This document shows positions 8,089 to 18,181 of a stretch of DNA of 64,000 nucleotides, piece by piece. Within the stretch, counting starts at the first letter, position 1. Each line of letters begins with the position of its first letter. Made by a program: the position numbers and the translations under genes. The stretch is from an uncultured Lachnospiraceae bacterium (GTDB lineage: Bacteria; Bacillota; Clostridia; Lachnospirales; Lachnospiraceae): NCBI GenBank assembly GCA_945868435.1, contig CAMBLG010000003.1:1-64000 (forward strand), written 5' to 3'. A model generated the notes under the pieces. It ran no database searches. It saw only the letters and a program-made list of their open reading frames with translations, and was not told the DNA's origin.

Positions 8089-9033
8089 TTAACAGCTCGT
8101 CTTGCGAATGTTGCTCTCCAACAGCCGGTTATAGCCCTGCCAGGTCAGATTGTTGTCCGGCACGTTGTTCAACAGTTCCCGAACGGTCTCCATTTTCGCA
8201 TCCAGATTGTCGGCAAAGCTCAACGCCAATGCCTCCACCAATGCCGGCTTTTTCGGGGAACCGTATTCCAGTTCTCCGTGATGTGCAAGAATACAGTGCT
8301 TCAACTCGTTGGCAAGCACCTCCGGGAAGCCGTCAATCTCACGTATTTTCTCCCCGATCCACTCGGTGCCGATAATGATATGCCCCAGAAGCTGTCCTGC
8401 GTCCGTATAATCATTCTCTGGAAACGTCGACAGTTCCTTCAGCTTACCGATATCATGAAACATTGCTGCCGTCAAAAGCATATCCCGATTCAAAAACGGA
8501 TAGTTCTGCGCAAAATAGTCACAGTTTCTTGTGACATTCACCGTGTGCTCCAGCAAGCCTCCAACGAAACCGTGATGAACACTTTTGGCAGCGGAGTGAA
8601 ACTTAAATGCCTTCGCAAAGTTCGCATCGTCAAAAAAGCTATGTAACAGCCTGCTCAGATACGGATTCTTTACCGAATTCACAAAGCCCATGAGCTCTTC
8701 GTACATTTCATCCACATTCTTATCGGTAGCCGGAAGATAATCCTTCGGATCATATTCACCCTCTCCCACCTTGCGCACCCGCTTGATGGAAAGCTGAAGG
8801 TTTCCCTGAAAACTGGTGATGTCTCCGGTCACCGCCACGTAATCCATCGCGTCAAATTCGTCAATGCCCACGGAACCCGGATCCCAGATCTTCGCGTCCA
8901 GTGTGCCCGTTTTATCCTGCAGGATTACATTATCGTAAGGCTTTCCCGCCTTGGTCAATGCCGCCTGCTTGAATTTGCACAGATAGACTTCGTTAATTCG
9001 CTCTCCTTCGCGGAGTGATTCTATATATTTCAT
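8089..9033 (-). CDS. yhaM: 3'-5' exoribonuclease YhaM-type
   Basis: 314 residues, the usual size. The N-terminal OB-fold (about 15-95: VILQDKTGTLDAKIWD, VAVTGDITSF) binds RNA. The HD domain follows with HHGFVGGLLEHTVNV, the metal ligands in AAMFHDIGKLKEL and the later LAHHGELEYGSPKKP. Family members degrade RNA from the 3' end and need metal. It lies about 100 bases before rlmD on the same strand and after the HtrA-like gene, a common Clostridia neighbourhood of housekeeping genes. Confidence 0.9.
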   Translation of the reverse strand: MKYIESLREGERINEVYLCKFKQAALTKAGKPYDNVILQDKTGTLDAKIWDPGSVGIDEFDAMDYVAVTGDITSFQGNLQLSIKRVRKVGEGEYDPKDYLPATDKNVDEMYEELMGFVNSVKNPYLSRLLHSFFDDANFAKAFKFHSAAKSVHHGFVGGLLEHTVNVTRNCDYFAQNYPFLNRDMLLTAAMFHDIGKLKELSTFPENDYTDAGQLLGHIIIGTEWIGEKIREIDGFPEVLANELKHCILAHHGELEYGSPKKPALVEALALSFADNLDAKMETVRELLNNVPDNNLTWQGYNRLLESNIRKTSC

Positions 9034-9082
9034 GTCTTATTATGTCCTTCCTAATTTGTTCGCACACGCTCATGTGCCCGGG

Positions 9083-10345
9083 CTACTGCAATACCCCCGG
9101 TTCTACTTCACAGGTAAGCTTTTTGTAACCGTCACTTCCCTGTCGCATGATCACGACCGGATACGTCTCTTCCTCTCTCAAGCCCAATACCGCGGTACTG
9201 TATGCACTGTCCGTTGCCACGTCAGTTCCCGCAATCGCTATAATGACATCACCGCTCTGCAATCCTGCATTCATGGCCGGTGAATCCATAGCTACTTCCT
9301 TAATATATACGCCCTTCGGCAGATCGTACGTCTCAGCAATCTTGTCCGTAACCGTCGATACATGCAGTCCTAGATATGGCACCGGCTGATCCTCAAACAG
9401 AATATCAATGACCGGGCGAAGCTCCGATACTGCCAATGCGGTAAGTGTATTGGTAGAAGCGGTACTGTAATCCTGCATGACAACGCCCACCAATTCTCCA
9501 TCCACATTAATGAGAATACCGCTGCCACTTCTGCTGGCAACAATATCCGTGGTGAATACCGAGTAATTGCTGTCCCAGGTTGAGATCTCATTGCTGGTAG
9601 CTGTAATGTTGCCGGTCAGGATGGAATAGTTGGTTCCAAGCGGACTTCCCAAAGCAATGACAATGGTTCCCTTATGGACTGTGTTGGAGCTTCCCATGCC
9701 GATGACCGCAATATTCTTTCTTGTATCATCTTCCAGATCCGCTTTCTTAACGGAAAGGATTGCAATTCCCGTATTGCCGTCATAGCGGATCAGTTCTGCC
9801 GGTGCAGATGCGTCGTCAATAAACGTCACACTGATCTTCGATGCATCCTTAATTACCTTACGTTCTGTCAGAATCAGGTATGCATCTGTTGTCTCATCGA
9901 TAATAGCGCCGGAGCCCTGCCCTTCCCGCTCATAGGAATTGTTGAACCAGTCTGTATCCGACACCACACTCGTAATGCTCACAATCGACTTGTTTGCCTT
10001 TGTTCCGATCGCATACAGCTCATTCTGCAGCCGCTGATAATCCCCCAGCGTCATCTCCTTCGGAACCTCAACTACCGTCTGCTCTTCGGTGGAGACCGGA
10101 TCCTCAGTGTTCTGCATTACAGGCTCATACTCTGTTCCCTGGGTTTCCTTTACCTCCTCAGCCGGCTTCCACTGTCTCTGTATGATCGGAAGCATAAGGA
10201 GCACAACTCCGCAGGCAGCCAGTGCAAACACAAGACCGCACAATGCAGAAACTCCCAGTTTGATACACAGGCGCTTTTTATTTTTTGGTTTATTTTTGAT
10301 CTGTTCCCGAACAAATTCGTTCTTTGGTAATTGGCTTTCTTTCAT
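9083..10345 (-). CDS. HtrA-like membrane-anchored protein, protease triad degenerate
   Basis: 420 residues: a basic cytoplasmic start, one membrane segment (about 28-54), an acidic linker, a trypsin-like domain (about 105-320) and a C-terminal PDZ domain (GLHVSTV, GVYIKEV, SPAMNAGLQSGDVIIAI). Compared with DegP/HtrA, the catalytic His position reads Lys163 (ILTERKVI for ILTNNHVV). The Asp position reads Gly193 (GIAIL for DLAVL). Only Ser273 survives, in SRSGSG rather than GNSGGP. Proteolysis is therefore unlikely; a binding or scaffold role on the outer face of the membrane is more plausible. It is monocistronic or ahead of yhaM (50-base gap). Confidence 0.8.
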   Translation of the reverse strand: MKESQLPKNEFVREQIKNKPKNKKRLCIKLGVSALCGLVFALAACGVVLLMLPIIQRQWKPAEEVKETQGTEYEPVMQNTEDPVSTEEQTVVEVPKEMTLGDYQRLQNELYAIGTKANKSIVSITSVVSDTDWFNNSYEREGQGSGAIIDETTDAYLILTERKVIKDASKISVTFIDDASAPAELIRYDGNTGIAILSVKKADLEDDTRKNIAVIGMGSSNTVHKGTIVIALGSPLGTNYSILTGNITATSNEISTWDSNYSVFTTDIVASRSGSGILINVDGELVGVVMQDYSTASTNTLTALAVSELRPVIDILFEDQPVPYLGLHVSTVTDKIAETYDLPKGVYIKEVAMDSPAMNAGLQSGDVIIAIAGTDVATDSAYSTAVLGLREEETYPVVIMRQGSDGYKKLTCEVEPGVLQ

Positions 10346-10437
10346 TCACAACCTTCTCATTCTTTAAACCTCAAAGGAGCACATTGCATCAACCACTATT
10401 ATATTCGCATTTATCCATTGTTGCAACCATTTTTCCC

Positions 10438-10466
10438 TTTTCCAATTCCCGACGATGGGTTATAAT
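10438..10466 (+). promoter_or_regulatory. probable promoter of mutS2
   Basis: -10 TATAAT at 10461-10466, preceded at 17 bases by a weak -35 (TTTTCC). AAGGAG lies 6 bases before the mutS2 ATG. Confidence 0.5.
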
Positions 10467-10515
10467 GTCTGTATGCATTGCTGCTTAACCATTGGCAGCA
10501 ACATAAGGAGCAATT

Positions 10516-12897
10516 ATGAATCAAAAAGTATTACACACACTTGAATATTATAAAATATTAGATATGCTGGCGGAATATGCCGCCTGTGAGGAGACAAAAG
10601 AGCGCTGCCACAAACTGACGCCGCTTACAGACCTTGACGAAATCAACAATCTGCAGACGACCACTGCAGATGCGCTATCTCGGCTTTATCGGGGAAGCAA
10701 TATCTCCTTCGCCGGCATTCACAACATGAACGCGCCTTTGAAGCGGCTGGACATCGGTGGTTCACTGAACACCGTTGAGCTGTTACAGATAGCCTCTCTT
10801 CTGGAGGTTGCCAAGCGGGCAAAGGCCTACGATCGGTCAGACCGGGCTGACGACAAGACCGATTCCCTCACAGAACTGTTTGCCCAGATTGAACCGCTCT
10901 CCCCGCTTCACGAGGAGATCAGGCGCTGCGTGCTGGGGGAGGATGAGATTGCCGACGATGCAAGCCCTGCGCTTTTTAAACTGCGCAAATCTATCCGCGG
11001 GATGAACGACCGTATTCACGCGCAGCTCACGAACCTCATGAATAATTCCACCACCCGCAGCTACCTGCAGGACGCAGTTATCACCATGCGTGACGGACGC
11101 TACTGTCTTCCGGTCAAAGCGGACGCCAAAAGCAATGTTCCCGGAATGGTCCACGATCAATCCGGCAGCGGCTCCACACTTTTTATCGAGCCAATGGCAG
11201 TGGTGAACCTGAACAATGAACTCAAGGAGCTGTTCTTAAAGGAGCAGGAAGAGATCAACGCCATCCTCATGGAACTGTCCAACCGCGTGGCTGAAAATGC
11301 ACAGGGACTGCGCACCGACTACGAGGTCCTGGCAGAGCTGGACTTTATTTTCGCCAAGGCAAGCCTTGCCCGCTCCTACAACGGCATGGCACCTGCGTTC
11401 AATGAGGAAGGACGGATCAACATTCGAAAAGGCCGCCATCCTCTTCTGGATGCGAAGAAGGTCGTTCCAATCGATGTCCAGCTTGGCGAAACATTCAAGC
11501 AGCTGATTGTCACCGGTCCCAATACCGGCGGTAAGACGGTATCCCTTAAGACCGTGGGACTTCTGACTCTCATAGGACAATCCGGCCTTCACATTCCGGC
11601 CGGAGACCGCTCAGAGCTTGCAATCTTCCACGAGGTCTTCGCCGACATTGGAGACGAGCAGAGCATCGAGCAGAGTTTAAGTACCTTTTCTTCACATATG
11701 ACCAACATCGTGCGGATTCTTGATACGGCGGACGACCGCAGTCTGTGCCTGTTCGATGAGCTGTGTGCCGGAACGGATCCGACGGAGGGTGCCGCTCTTG
11801 CCATCTCAATTCTTCACAAGCTGCATCAGTATGGAGCCATCACCATGGCGACCACTCACTACAGCGAACTCAAGGTGTACGCACTTTCCACCGACGGCGT
11901 GGAGAATGCGTGCTGTGAATTCGACGTGGAATCCTTAAGTCCGACCTACCGGCTGCTGATCGGAATTCCGGGCAAGAGTAACGCCTTTGCCATCAGCAAG
12001 AAGCTGGGTCTTTCGGACAATATCATCGAGGACGCAAAGACAAGGCTCAGCGACAAGGATGTGGACTTTGAGGCCATGATGGCGAATCTGGAACAGAGCC
12101 GCATTACCATCGAGAAGGAACAGCTTGAAATCAAGCAGTATAAGTCCGAGATCGAAGCACTGAAAAAACAGCTTACCACCAAGCAGGAGCGTCTGGATGC
12201 CAGCCGCGAGGATATACTTCGCAAAGCCAACGAAGAGGCTTACCAGATTCTGAAAGAGGCCAAGGATGTGGCGGATACAACCATCCGCAATTTCAATAAA
12301 TATGGGAAGGGACAGGCACCTATGAGCCAGATGGAAAAGGAGCGCTCCAACCTGCGGGATAAGATGACCGAGAAAGAAAAGAAGCTGTCCCTAAAGAAGC
12401 AGGAGCAGGTCAACCACAAGGTTCCCAAGAAGCTGCGGGTTGGCGATTCCGTCAAGGTGCTGTCCATGAATCTGAAGGGTACTGTTCACACGCTCCCCAA
12501 TGCCAAGGGAGATCTGTATGTACAGATGGGCATTCTCCGCTCGCTGGTGAACATCAAAGATCTGGTCTTAATCGATGAGGACGCCACCCCGGCAGTGAAA
12601 AAATACGGCGGCGGCAGTGGCTCCGGCAAGATCAAAATGAGTAAATCCGCTTCAGTCTCCACCGAGATCAACCTGATCGGTATGACTGTGGATGAGGCAA
12701 TCGCACATCTGGATAAATATCTGGACGACGCTTACATCGCACATCTTCCATCGGTGCGCATCGTTCACGGAAAAGGAACCGGTGCACTTCGCAATGCGGT
12801 ACACGCCCATCTGAAACGCCAGAAATATGTAAAATCCTATCGGCTTGGGGAATCCGGAGAGGGCGATGCAGGCGTAACCATTGCCATGTTCGAATAG
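10516..12897 (+). CDS. mutS2: MutS2 / ribosome-rescue ATPase
   Basis: 793 residues, full length. A lever and clamp region comes first, then the ABC-type ATPase with Walker A GPNTGGKT (about 334-341), Walker B LCLFDELCAGTDPTEGAA and the H-loop TTHYSELK. A charged coiled coil (about 515-640) and a C-terminal Smr domain follow (LIGMTVDEAIAHLDKYLD, VRIVHGKGTGALR). MutS2 proteins act on branched DNA and, in Bacillus, on collided ribosomes; the Smr domain is a nuclease or binding module. It starts with AAGGAG-6-ATG and precedes a two-component pair by 41 bases on the same strand. Confidence 0.95.
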   Translation: MNQKVLHTLEYYKILDMLAEYAACEETKERCHKLTPLTDLDEINNLQTTTADALSRLYRGSNISFAGIHNMNAPLKRLDIGGSLNTVELLQIASLLEVAKRAKAYDRSDRADDKTDSLTELFAQIEPLSPLHEEIRRCVLGEDEIADDASPALFKLRKSIRGMNDRIHAQLTNLMNNSTTRSYLQDAVITMRDGRYCLPVKADAKSNVPGMVHDQSGSGSTLFIEPMAVVNLNNELKELFLKEQEEINAILMELSNRVAENAQGLRTDYEVLAELDFIFAKASLARSYNGMAPAFNEEGRINIRKGRHPLLDAKKVVPIDVQLGETFKQLIVTGPNTGGKTVSLKTVGLLTLIGQSGLHIPAGDRSELAIFHEVFADIGDEQSIEQSLSTFSSHMTNIVRILDTADDRSLCLFDELCAGTDPTEGAALAISILHKLHQYGAITMATTHYSELKVYALSTDGVENACCEFDVESLSPTYRLLIGIPGKSNAFAISKKLGLSDNIIEDAKTRLSDKDVDFEAMMANLEQSRITIEKEQLEIKQYKSEIEALKKQLTTKQERLDASREDILRKANEEAYQILKEAKDVADTTIRNFNKYGKGQAPMSQMEKERSNLRDKMTEKEKKLSLKKQEQVNHKVPKKLRVGDSVKVLSMNLKGTVHTLPNAKGDLYVQMGILRSLVNIKDLVLIDEDATPAVKKYGGGSGSGKIKMSKSASVSTEINLIGMTVDEAIAHLDKYLDDAYIAHLPSVRIVHGKGTGALRNAVHAHLKRQKYVKSYRLGESGEGDAGVTIAMFE

Positions 12898-12938
12898 AAG
12901 ATGTGCCATGCTGATGTTCAAGAAAAGGAGGAGGACTT

Positions 12939-13637
12939 ATGGCAACCAAACAGAAAATCTTAATCGTAGACGATGATAACAATATTGCAGAACTGATATC
13001 CCTGTACCTCACGAAGGAGTGTTACGACACCCGCATTGTGAATGACGGCGAGGAGGCGTTGATTGCCTTTGATCAGTACAATCCAAACCTGATTCTCCTG
13101 GATCTGATGCTTCCGGGCATTGATGGATATCAGGTCTGCCGGGAAATCCGTGCAAAAAATAACGTGCCAATCATCATGCTCTCCGCCAAAGGCGAAATCT
13201 TCGACAAGGTGCTGGGACTGGAGCTGGGTGCAGATGATTACATCATGAAGCCCTTTGATTCCAAAGAATTGGTTGCAAGGGTAAAAGCCGTTCTCCGACG
13301 CTATCAGCCTGCCAAATCCGATACGGTTGTAGAACTGAAATGTGTAGAATACCCGGATCTGATCGTCAATCTCTCCAACTACTCTGTCATGTACAACGGA
13401 CATCCGGTGGATATGCCGCCGAAGGAGCTGGAGCTATTGTATTTCCTCGCATCCTCTCCCAATCAGGTGTTCACGAGAGAACAGCTTCTTGACCACATCT
13501 GGGGATATGAGTATATCGGAGATACCCGAACTGTGGATGTCCATGTCAAGCGGCTTCGCGAGAAGATTAAAGACCATGATTCCTGGTCCATTGCCACAGT
13601 CTGGGGCATAGGATACAAATTTGAGGTGTCAGAATGA
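12939..13637 (+). CDS. OmpR-family response regulator
   Basis: 232 residues: a receiver domain with acidic pocket DDD (11-13), phospho-acceptor Asp55 (LILLDLMLPG) and Lys in MKPFDSKEL, then a winged-helix output domain (PPKELELLYFLASSPNQVFTREQLLDHIWG, RTVDVHVKRLREKI). GGAGG precedes the ATG. Its stop overlaps the start of the kinase gene by 4 bases (ATGA), so the two are translationally coupled. Signal and targets cannot be read from the sequence. Confidence 0.92.
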   Translation: MATKQKILIVDDDNNIAELISLYLTKECYDTRIVNDGEEALIAFDQYNPNLILLDLMLPGIDGYQVCREIRAKNNVPIIMLSAKGEIFDKVLGLELGADDYIMKPFDSKELVARVKAVLRRYQPAKSDTVVELKCVEYPDLIVNLSNYSVMYNGHPVDMPPKELELLYFLASSPNQVFTREQLLDHIWGYEYIGDTRTVDVHVKRLREKIKDHDSWSIATVWGIGYKFEVSE

Positions 13638-15073
13638 AACGTACCCTTTATATCAAATTTCTGCTGAGTTACCTGATCTACGGCGTTTTGGCCTTCGTGG
13701 TACTGTTTACGTTTGCTCAGTACTCCATCGTCACGTTTCTGGAACGACGCGAGGCACAACAGCTCTACCGGGAATCGGCGCTGATTGCCTCCCGGTACGC
13801 TGAAGGCTACACCAACGCCACCCTGTCTCTCGAGGATTTTCAGAGACAGATGGAAGCGCTGGGGACCTATCTGGATGCTGATATCTGGGTCGTTGACAAT
13901 CAAAAGCGTGTGCTTTTTGACTCTTCCGACTCTGAGGTGGGGCAAAAGGCGCAGAATGCGGAATACAAAATTCTGACGGATTTTGACACAGCGGATTTCG
14001 GAAGCCGATATTATATGATCGGGGATTTCTATTCCATCTACTCCGATGATGTACTGACGGTCTTTTCCCCGGTGACCTCCAACTACCGCGTGCAGAGCTA
14101 CGTGCTGATACATAAGCCGGTTTCCCGCATTACCGGTTCCATGGTCAATGGCTTTATGAATATCGCGTTTTTTACCATCGCAATTGTATTCCTGTGTGCA
14201 TTTGTCATTCTGCTTTTCTTCACACACACCGTGTACAGACCGCTGCACAAGATTACGACCGTGGCACAAGCCTACGCCAAGGGCGATTTTACGCAAAAGA
14301 TTTCCGTTCACTCCAATGATGAGATTGGCTATCTCGCCAACACGCTGAACTATATGGCCAATGAGCTGAATACCCTGGAGGATGACCAACGCAAATTCAT
14401 CTCCAATGTTTCACATGATTTCCGCTCACCCCTCACCTCCATCAAAGGCTATGTGGAGGCCATGCTGGACGGAACCATCCCTCCTGAAATGCAGGAGAAA
14501 TATTTAAACATTATTCTTTTTGAGACGGAACGCTTAAACAAGCTGACCCAGAGTCTGATCGATTTGAATAAATTCGGCCGACACGGTATTATGCTGGACA
14601 TCTCGGATTTTGACATCAACCGGATTATCAAGACCACCATCCTGACCTTCGAGGGCACCTGCAACAAGAAAGGCTTGTCCTTCGACCTTGTACTGACCGG
14701 ACAGGAACTGTTCGTTACCGGGGACATGAGCAAAATTCAGCAGGTACTCTACAATCTGATCGACAATGCGACTAAATTTTCGCATCCGAATTCTGCCATC
14801 AAAATTGAAACCAGCATCAAGAATGAAAAGGTTCTCATTTCGGTCAGGGATTCCGGCATCGGCATTCCTGCCGACAGCATAAAGAAAATCTGGGATCGGT
14901 TTTACAAGACAGACCTCTCACGAGGCAAGGACAAAAAGGGTACCGGACTTGGACTGTCCATTGTGAAAGAGATTATTCAGGCCCACAATGAGCACATCAA
15001 TGTGATCAGTACGGAAGGGGTTGGCACGGAGTTTATCTTCACGCTGCCGTTGTCGCAGGAGGAAGTGGAGTAA
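13634..15073 (+). CDS. membrane sensor histidine kinase
   Basis: 479 residues: a membrane helix at about 8-30, an extracellular sensor of about 145 residues, a second helix at about 175-198, a HAMP linker, then the HisKA box NVSHDFRSPLTSIKGYVEAM (His about 258). The ATPase domain has N-box NLIDNATKF, G1 DSGIGIP and G2 GTGLGLSIV. Cognate partner is the response regulator it overlaps. The unit ends at 15073 and is followed by a large inverted repeat. Confidence 0.92.
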   Translation: MKRTLYIKFLLSYLIYGVLAFVVLFTFAQYSIVTFLERREAQQLYRESALIASRYAEGYTNATLSLEDFQRQMEALGTYLDADIWVVDNQKRVLFDSSDSEVGQKAQNAEYKILTDFDTADFGSRYYMIGDFYSIYSDDVLTVFSPVTSNYRVQSYVLIHKPVSRITGSMVNGFMNIAFFTIAIVFLCAFVILLFFTHTVYRPLHKITTVAQAYAKGDFTQKISVHSNDEIGYLANTLNYMANELNTLEDDQRKFISNVSHDFRSPLTSIKGYVEAMLDGTIPPEMQEKYLNIILFETERLNKLTQSLIDLNKFGRHGIMLDISDFDINRIIKTTILTFEGTCNKKGLSFDLVLTGQELFVTGDMSKIQQVLYNLIDNATKFSHPNSAIKIETSIKNEKVLISVRDSGIGIPADSIKKIWDRFYKTDLSRGKDKKGTGLGLSIVKEIIQAHNEHINVISTEGVGTEFIFTLPLSQEEVE

Positions 15074-15099
15074 AGGCATATTGGTAATTGTATAAAAAA

Positions 15100-15252
15100 C
15101 GCTCAGCCGGGTACCAAATTTCTTCAACAGAAACCGAATCTGCACCGACCTTGATTTCAGTCAGTTGACTGAGATACACGCTATTCGCGTTACAACACGG
15201 AACGTCGGTGCTGTCGGTTTATGTTTCAGAAATTTGTACACCGCTCTGAGCG
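15100..15252. repeat. 153-base imperfect foldback element
   Basis: A left arm of about 50 bases (15100-15149) and a right arm (15204-15252) are imperfect complements. Both ends read CGCTCAG when pointed inward, and CAAATTTCT, AAACCGA and GCACCGAC recur in the same order. The loop holds a smaller palindrome (CAGTCA/TGACTG). It fills the gap between two convergent genes. It could be a MITE, a long terminator or a structured RNA. Nothing else is seen in 15074-15335. Confidence 0.65.
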
Positions 15253-15335
15253 ATGAGATATTCATGATACTCATAAGGCAAATGTTTAATTAATAAACGC
15301 CGACCTAGCGTTGAGTAGAACAGACGATATACATA

Positions 15336-16355
15336 TCACTCTAATACAAGCTTGCCACCTCGTTTATCGTATACGACATACGATACGGAGTAGTCAACGC
15401 TGGTCTCGTCCAGCACAAGCTTGGATTCTTCATTGTCCGGATCTTCTTCAATGAGATTCGCGTGCAGAAGATCGAACTCGAAACGATAGCCCTCGGTAGA
15501 TACAGCACGCAGATACAGCCGCAGTTCTCCGGTCTCCTCCGGTTCATAGGTGAAATCCATAGGCGTATCTCCGCTTAAACCTTCAATCGACTCCTGATCG
15601 ATTACCTCCGGCTCTGATACCTCTGTCGTCTCCTGCCCAAACACATCTGCAATGACATCATCCGGTGAAACTCCTTCATCCTCCTCCGGAATGTACGTCA
15701 GATTCTGAGTCCAGACCTCTTCATCGTTCCACTCTGCCACCAATTCCAGACTGTCAAACTCGTATTGTCCTTTTCCACTTAAGCTGTAGATTACGTCTCC
15801 CTTTACCGACAGGACTCCCTCCTTGTAAGATGGCTCGCTCTCCGTACTTCCGCTGAGCACCTGTTCAAGGTTTGTCTGAATTCCCTCATAGTTACTGTAA
15901 ACCTCGGTATTCTTCTTCGTACCATCTGCAAACAGAAACGTCAGATTCCCGTCAAAGCTTTCCGTAATGGGCAGTGTAATCGTACCAGTATATGCATATC
16001 CATCCTTCGTCAGCGGACACTCCAGAGTTCCGAAAAAGACACTGATGGTGGTGCTGTCCGTATACTCTCTCGGAATCAGATAGACGGACACATCATAGGT
16101 CTTCGCCACAAGATTCATGTCCGTTACCTGAATGGAATAGCTTTCCACCATGCCCGTCTCTTCCTTCAGTGTCTGGGCAATCGTGCTTTCCATCCCGCCC
16201 ACATCCGTCAGTATGATGTTCGTCGTATCCTGCAGATAGGCGATCTGGCTGGTCAGCTCCACAAGCTTTCCATACATACCGCCCACCAACACGGCCATCA
16301 GCACAAGGATGACAATAATGACTATTTTACTCCAGCTTACTTTGCGTTTTTTCAT
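15336..16355 (-). CDS. membrane-anchored protein of unknown function
   Basis: 339 residues. A basic start is followed by one membrane helix (about 11-30), a short coiled-coil stretch (GKLVELTSQIAYLQDTTN), then a secreted, acidic, beta-rich region with no family I recognise. There is a pattern of paired beta-sandwich-like segments (YDVSVYLIPREY, YAYTGTITLPI, FEFDLLHANL). The ATG lies 16 bases after the stop of aspS on the same strand, so it may be read with hisS-aspS. Outer-surface location is inferred from the anchor. Confidence 0.6.
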   Translation of the reverse strand: MKKRKVSWSKIVIIVILVLMAVLVGGMYGKLVELTSQIAYLQDTTNIILTDVGGMESTIAQTLKEETGMVESYSIQVTDMNLVAKTYDVSVYLIPREYTDSTTISVFFGTLECPLTKDGYAYTGTITLPITESFDGNLTFLFADGTKKNTEVYSNYEGIQTNLEQVLSGSTESEPSYKEGVLSVKGDVIYSLSGKGQYEFDSLELVAEWNDEEVWTQNLTYIPEEDEGVSPDDVIADVFGQETTEVSEPEVIDQESIEGLSGDTPMDFTYEPEETGELRLYLRAVSTEGYRFEFDLLHANLIEEDPDNEESKLVLDETSVDYSVSYVVYDKRGGKLVLE

Positions 16356-16370
16356 TCTACCTCTTAATTA

Positions 16371-18140
16371 CTATGCCTCTTTATTCTCCACCGGAACAAG
16401 TTCAATATGAAGCTCCTTAAGCTGCTTCTCCTCCACCGTTCCAGGTGCTCCCATCATAATGTCCATGGCATTCTTGTTCATCGGGAATGGAATAATCTCG
16501 CGGATGCTCTCCTCGCCACAGATCAACATAATCATACGATCTACACCCGGAGCAATACCTGCATGTGGCGGTGCTCCATAGCAAAATGCATTGTACATGG
16601 CTGGGAACTTCGCCTTCACATCATCCTCGCCCAGTCCCACAAGCTCAAAGGCCTTGATCATGATCTCCGGATCATGGTTACGAACTGCACCGGAAGACAG
16701 TTCCACGCCGTTACATACCAGGTCATACTGGTATGCGAGAATGGAGAGCGGCTCCTCGTTCACAAGGGCATCCATTCCACCTTGCGGCATAGAAAATGGG
16801 TTGTGGCAGAATTCCAGCTCACCGGACTCCTCACCGATCTCATACATTGGGAAATCCACGATCCAGCAGAACTCGTAACAATCCTTCTTCATGTGCTTCT
16901 CATCGGCTGCACCCAGGAGCTTTCTCAAAACACCTGCGGTCTTCTGTGCCACCAGCTTCTTACCTGCGGTCAGACCGACAAAATCTCCTGGCTTCAAGCC
17001 CAACGCGTTGACAACAGCATCCTTTCGATCCTGCAGGAATTTGGAGATACCTCCAACCAGCTCTCCGTTCTCGTCCATCTTAAACCAGAACGCCTTGTTG
17101 GCTGTCTGCACCTCAACCTCCGCGCAAATACCATCAATCACCTTACGTGTGGCAGTAAATCCATCTACCACGATAGCCTTGACAGTCTGTCCCTCGAATG
17201 GACCGAAACCACAATCTGCCATCACCTCGGTAGCATCCGTAAGTGTCAGGTCAATACGAAGATCCGGCTTGTCAGAGCCGTACTTGTCCATAGCCTCAAG
17301 ATATGGAATACGCACAAACGGAGCCTTGGATGCGGTCTTGTAAATACCGTATTTCTCGAAAATCGGAGGAAGCACCTCTTCTACAACGGAGAACACATCT
17401 TCCTGGGAAGCAAATGCCATCTCCATATCCAACTGATAGAACTCTCCCGGAGAACGGTCTGCGCGGGCATCCTCATCACGGAAACACGGAGCAATCTGGA
17501 AATAGCGGTCAAAACCGGAAGCCATCAGAATCTGCTTGAACTGCTGCGGAGCCTGTGGCAATGCGTAGAACTTGCCCGGATGATTCCGTGCCGGTACAAG
17601 GTAGTCTCTTGCGCCCTCCGGAGAAGAGCAGGTCAGAATCGGTGTGGTAATCTCCATAAAGTTCAGCGCATTCATTCTCTGGCGAAGTTCAGCCACAATC
17701 TGGCTTCTCATAACAATATTGCGCTTCATTGCCGGGTTTCGCAGATCCAGATAGCGGTACTTGAGTCTTGCATTCTCATCTGCCTCTCTGGACTGATTGA
17801 TTTCAAACGGAAGCGCATTGTAGATGCACTTTCCGAGAATCTCGATTTTCTCCGGAACTACCTCGATCTCACCGGTAGGAAGCTCCATATTCTTGCTGGA
17901 ACGCTCACGAACGGTTCCGGTGATGGACAGTGTAGACTCCTTGTTCACACTGTCGATGACAGCCATCATATCCTCGGTCTCCACTACCACCTGCGTTGTT
18001 CCGTAAAAGTCGCGCAGAATCAAAAATCCCAAATTCTTGCTGACCTTACGCATATTCTCATACCATCCCACGATGGTTACCTTCTCCCCTGCGTTTGTGA
18101 TGCGCAGTTCGTTACAATTATGTGTTCTGGACTGAATCAT
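16371..18140 (-). CDS. aspS: aspartyl-tRNA synthetase
   Basis: 589 residues, bacterial type: an N-terminal OB-fold anticodon-binding domain (1-105, VTIVGWYENMRK), class II motif 2 (FRDEDARADRSPGEFYQLD), the bacterial GAD insertion (about 300-415) and motif 3 (GIAPGVDRMIMLICG). It charges tRNA-Asp. QAPQQFKQILM is the usual bacterial aspartate-site text. It lies 41 bases downstream of hisS, the common hisS-aspS pairing of Firmicutes, and probably shares its promoter. Confidence 0.97.
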   Translation of the reverse strand: MIQSRTHNCNELRITNAGEKVTIVGWYENMRKVSKNLGFLILRDFYGTTQVVVETEDMMAVIDSVNKESTLSITGTVRERSSKNMELPTGEIEVVPEKIEILGKCIYNALPFEINQSREADENARLKYRYLDLRNPAMKRNIVMRSQIVAELRQRMNALNFMEITTPILTCSSPEGARDYLVPARNHPGKFYALPQAPQQFKQILMASGFDRYFQIAPCFRDEDARADRSPGEFYQLDMEMAFASQEDVFSVVEEVLPPIFEKYGIYKTASKAPFVRIPYLEAMDKYGSDKPDLRIDLTLTDATEVMADCGFGPFEGQTVKAIVVDGFTATRKVIDGICAEVEVQTANKAFWFKMDENGELVGGISKFLQDRKDAVVNALGLKPGDFVGLTAGKKLVAQKTAGVLRKLLGAADEKHMKKDCYEFCWIVDFPMYEIGEESGELEFCHNPFSMPQGGMDALVNEEPLSILAYQYDLVCNGVELSSGAVRNHDPEIMIKAFELVGLGEDDVKAKFPAMYNAFCYGAPPHAGIAPGVDRMIMLICGEESIREIIPFPMNKNAMDIMMGAPGTVEEKQLKELHIELVPVENKEA

Positions 18141-18181
18141 TGTTTCTCTCCTTTTATTTTGCCCATTTTTCGAAATCGTTA

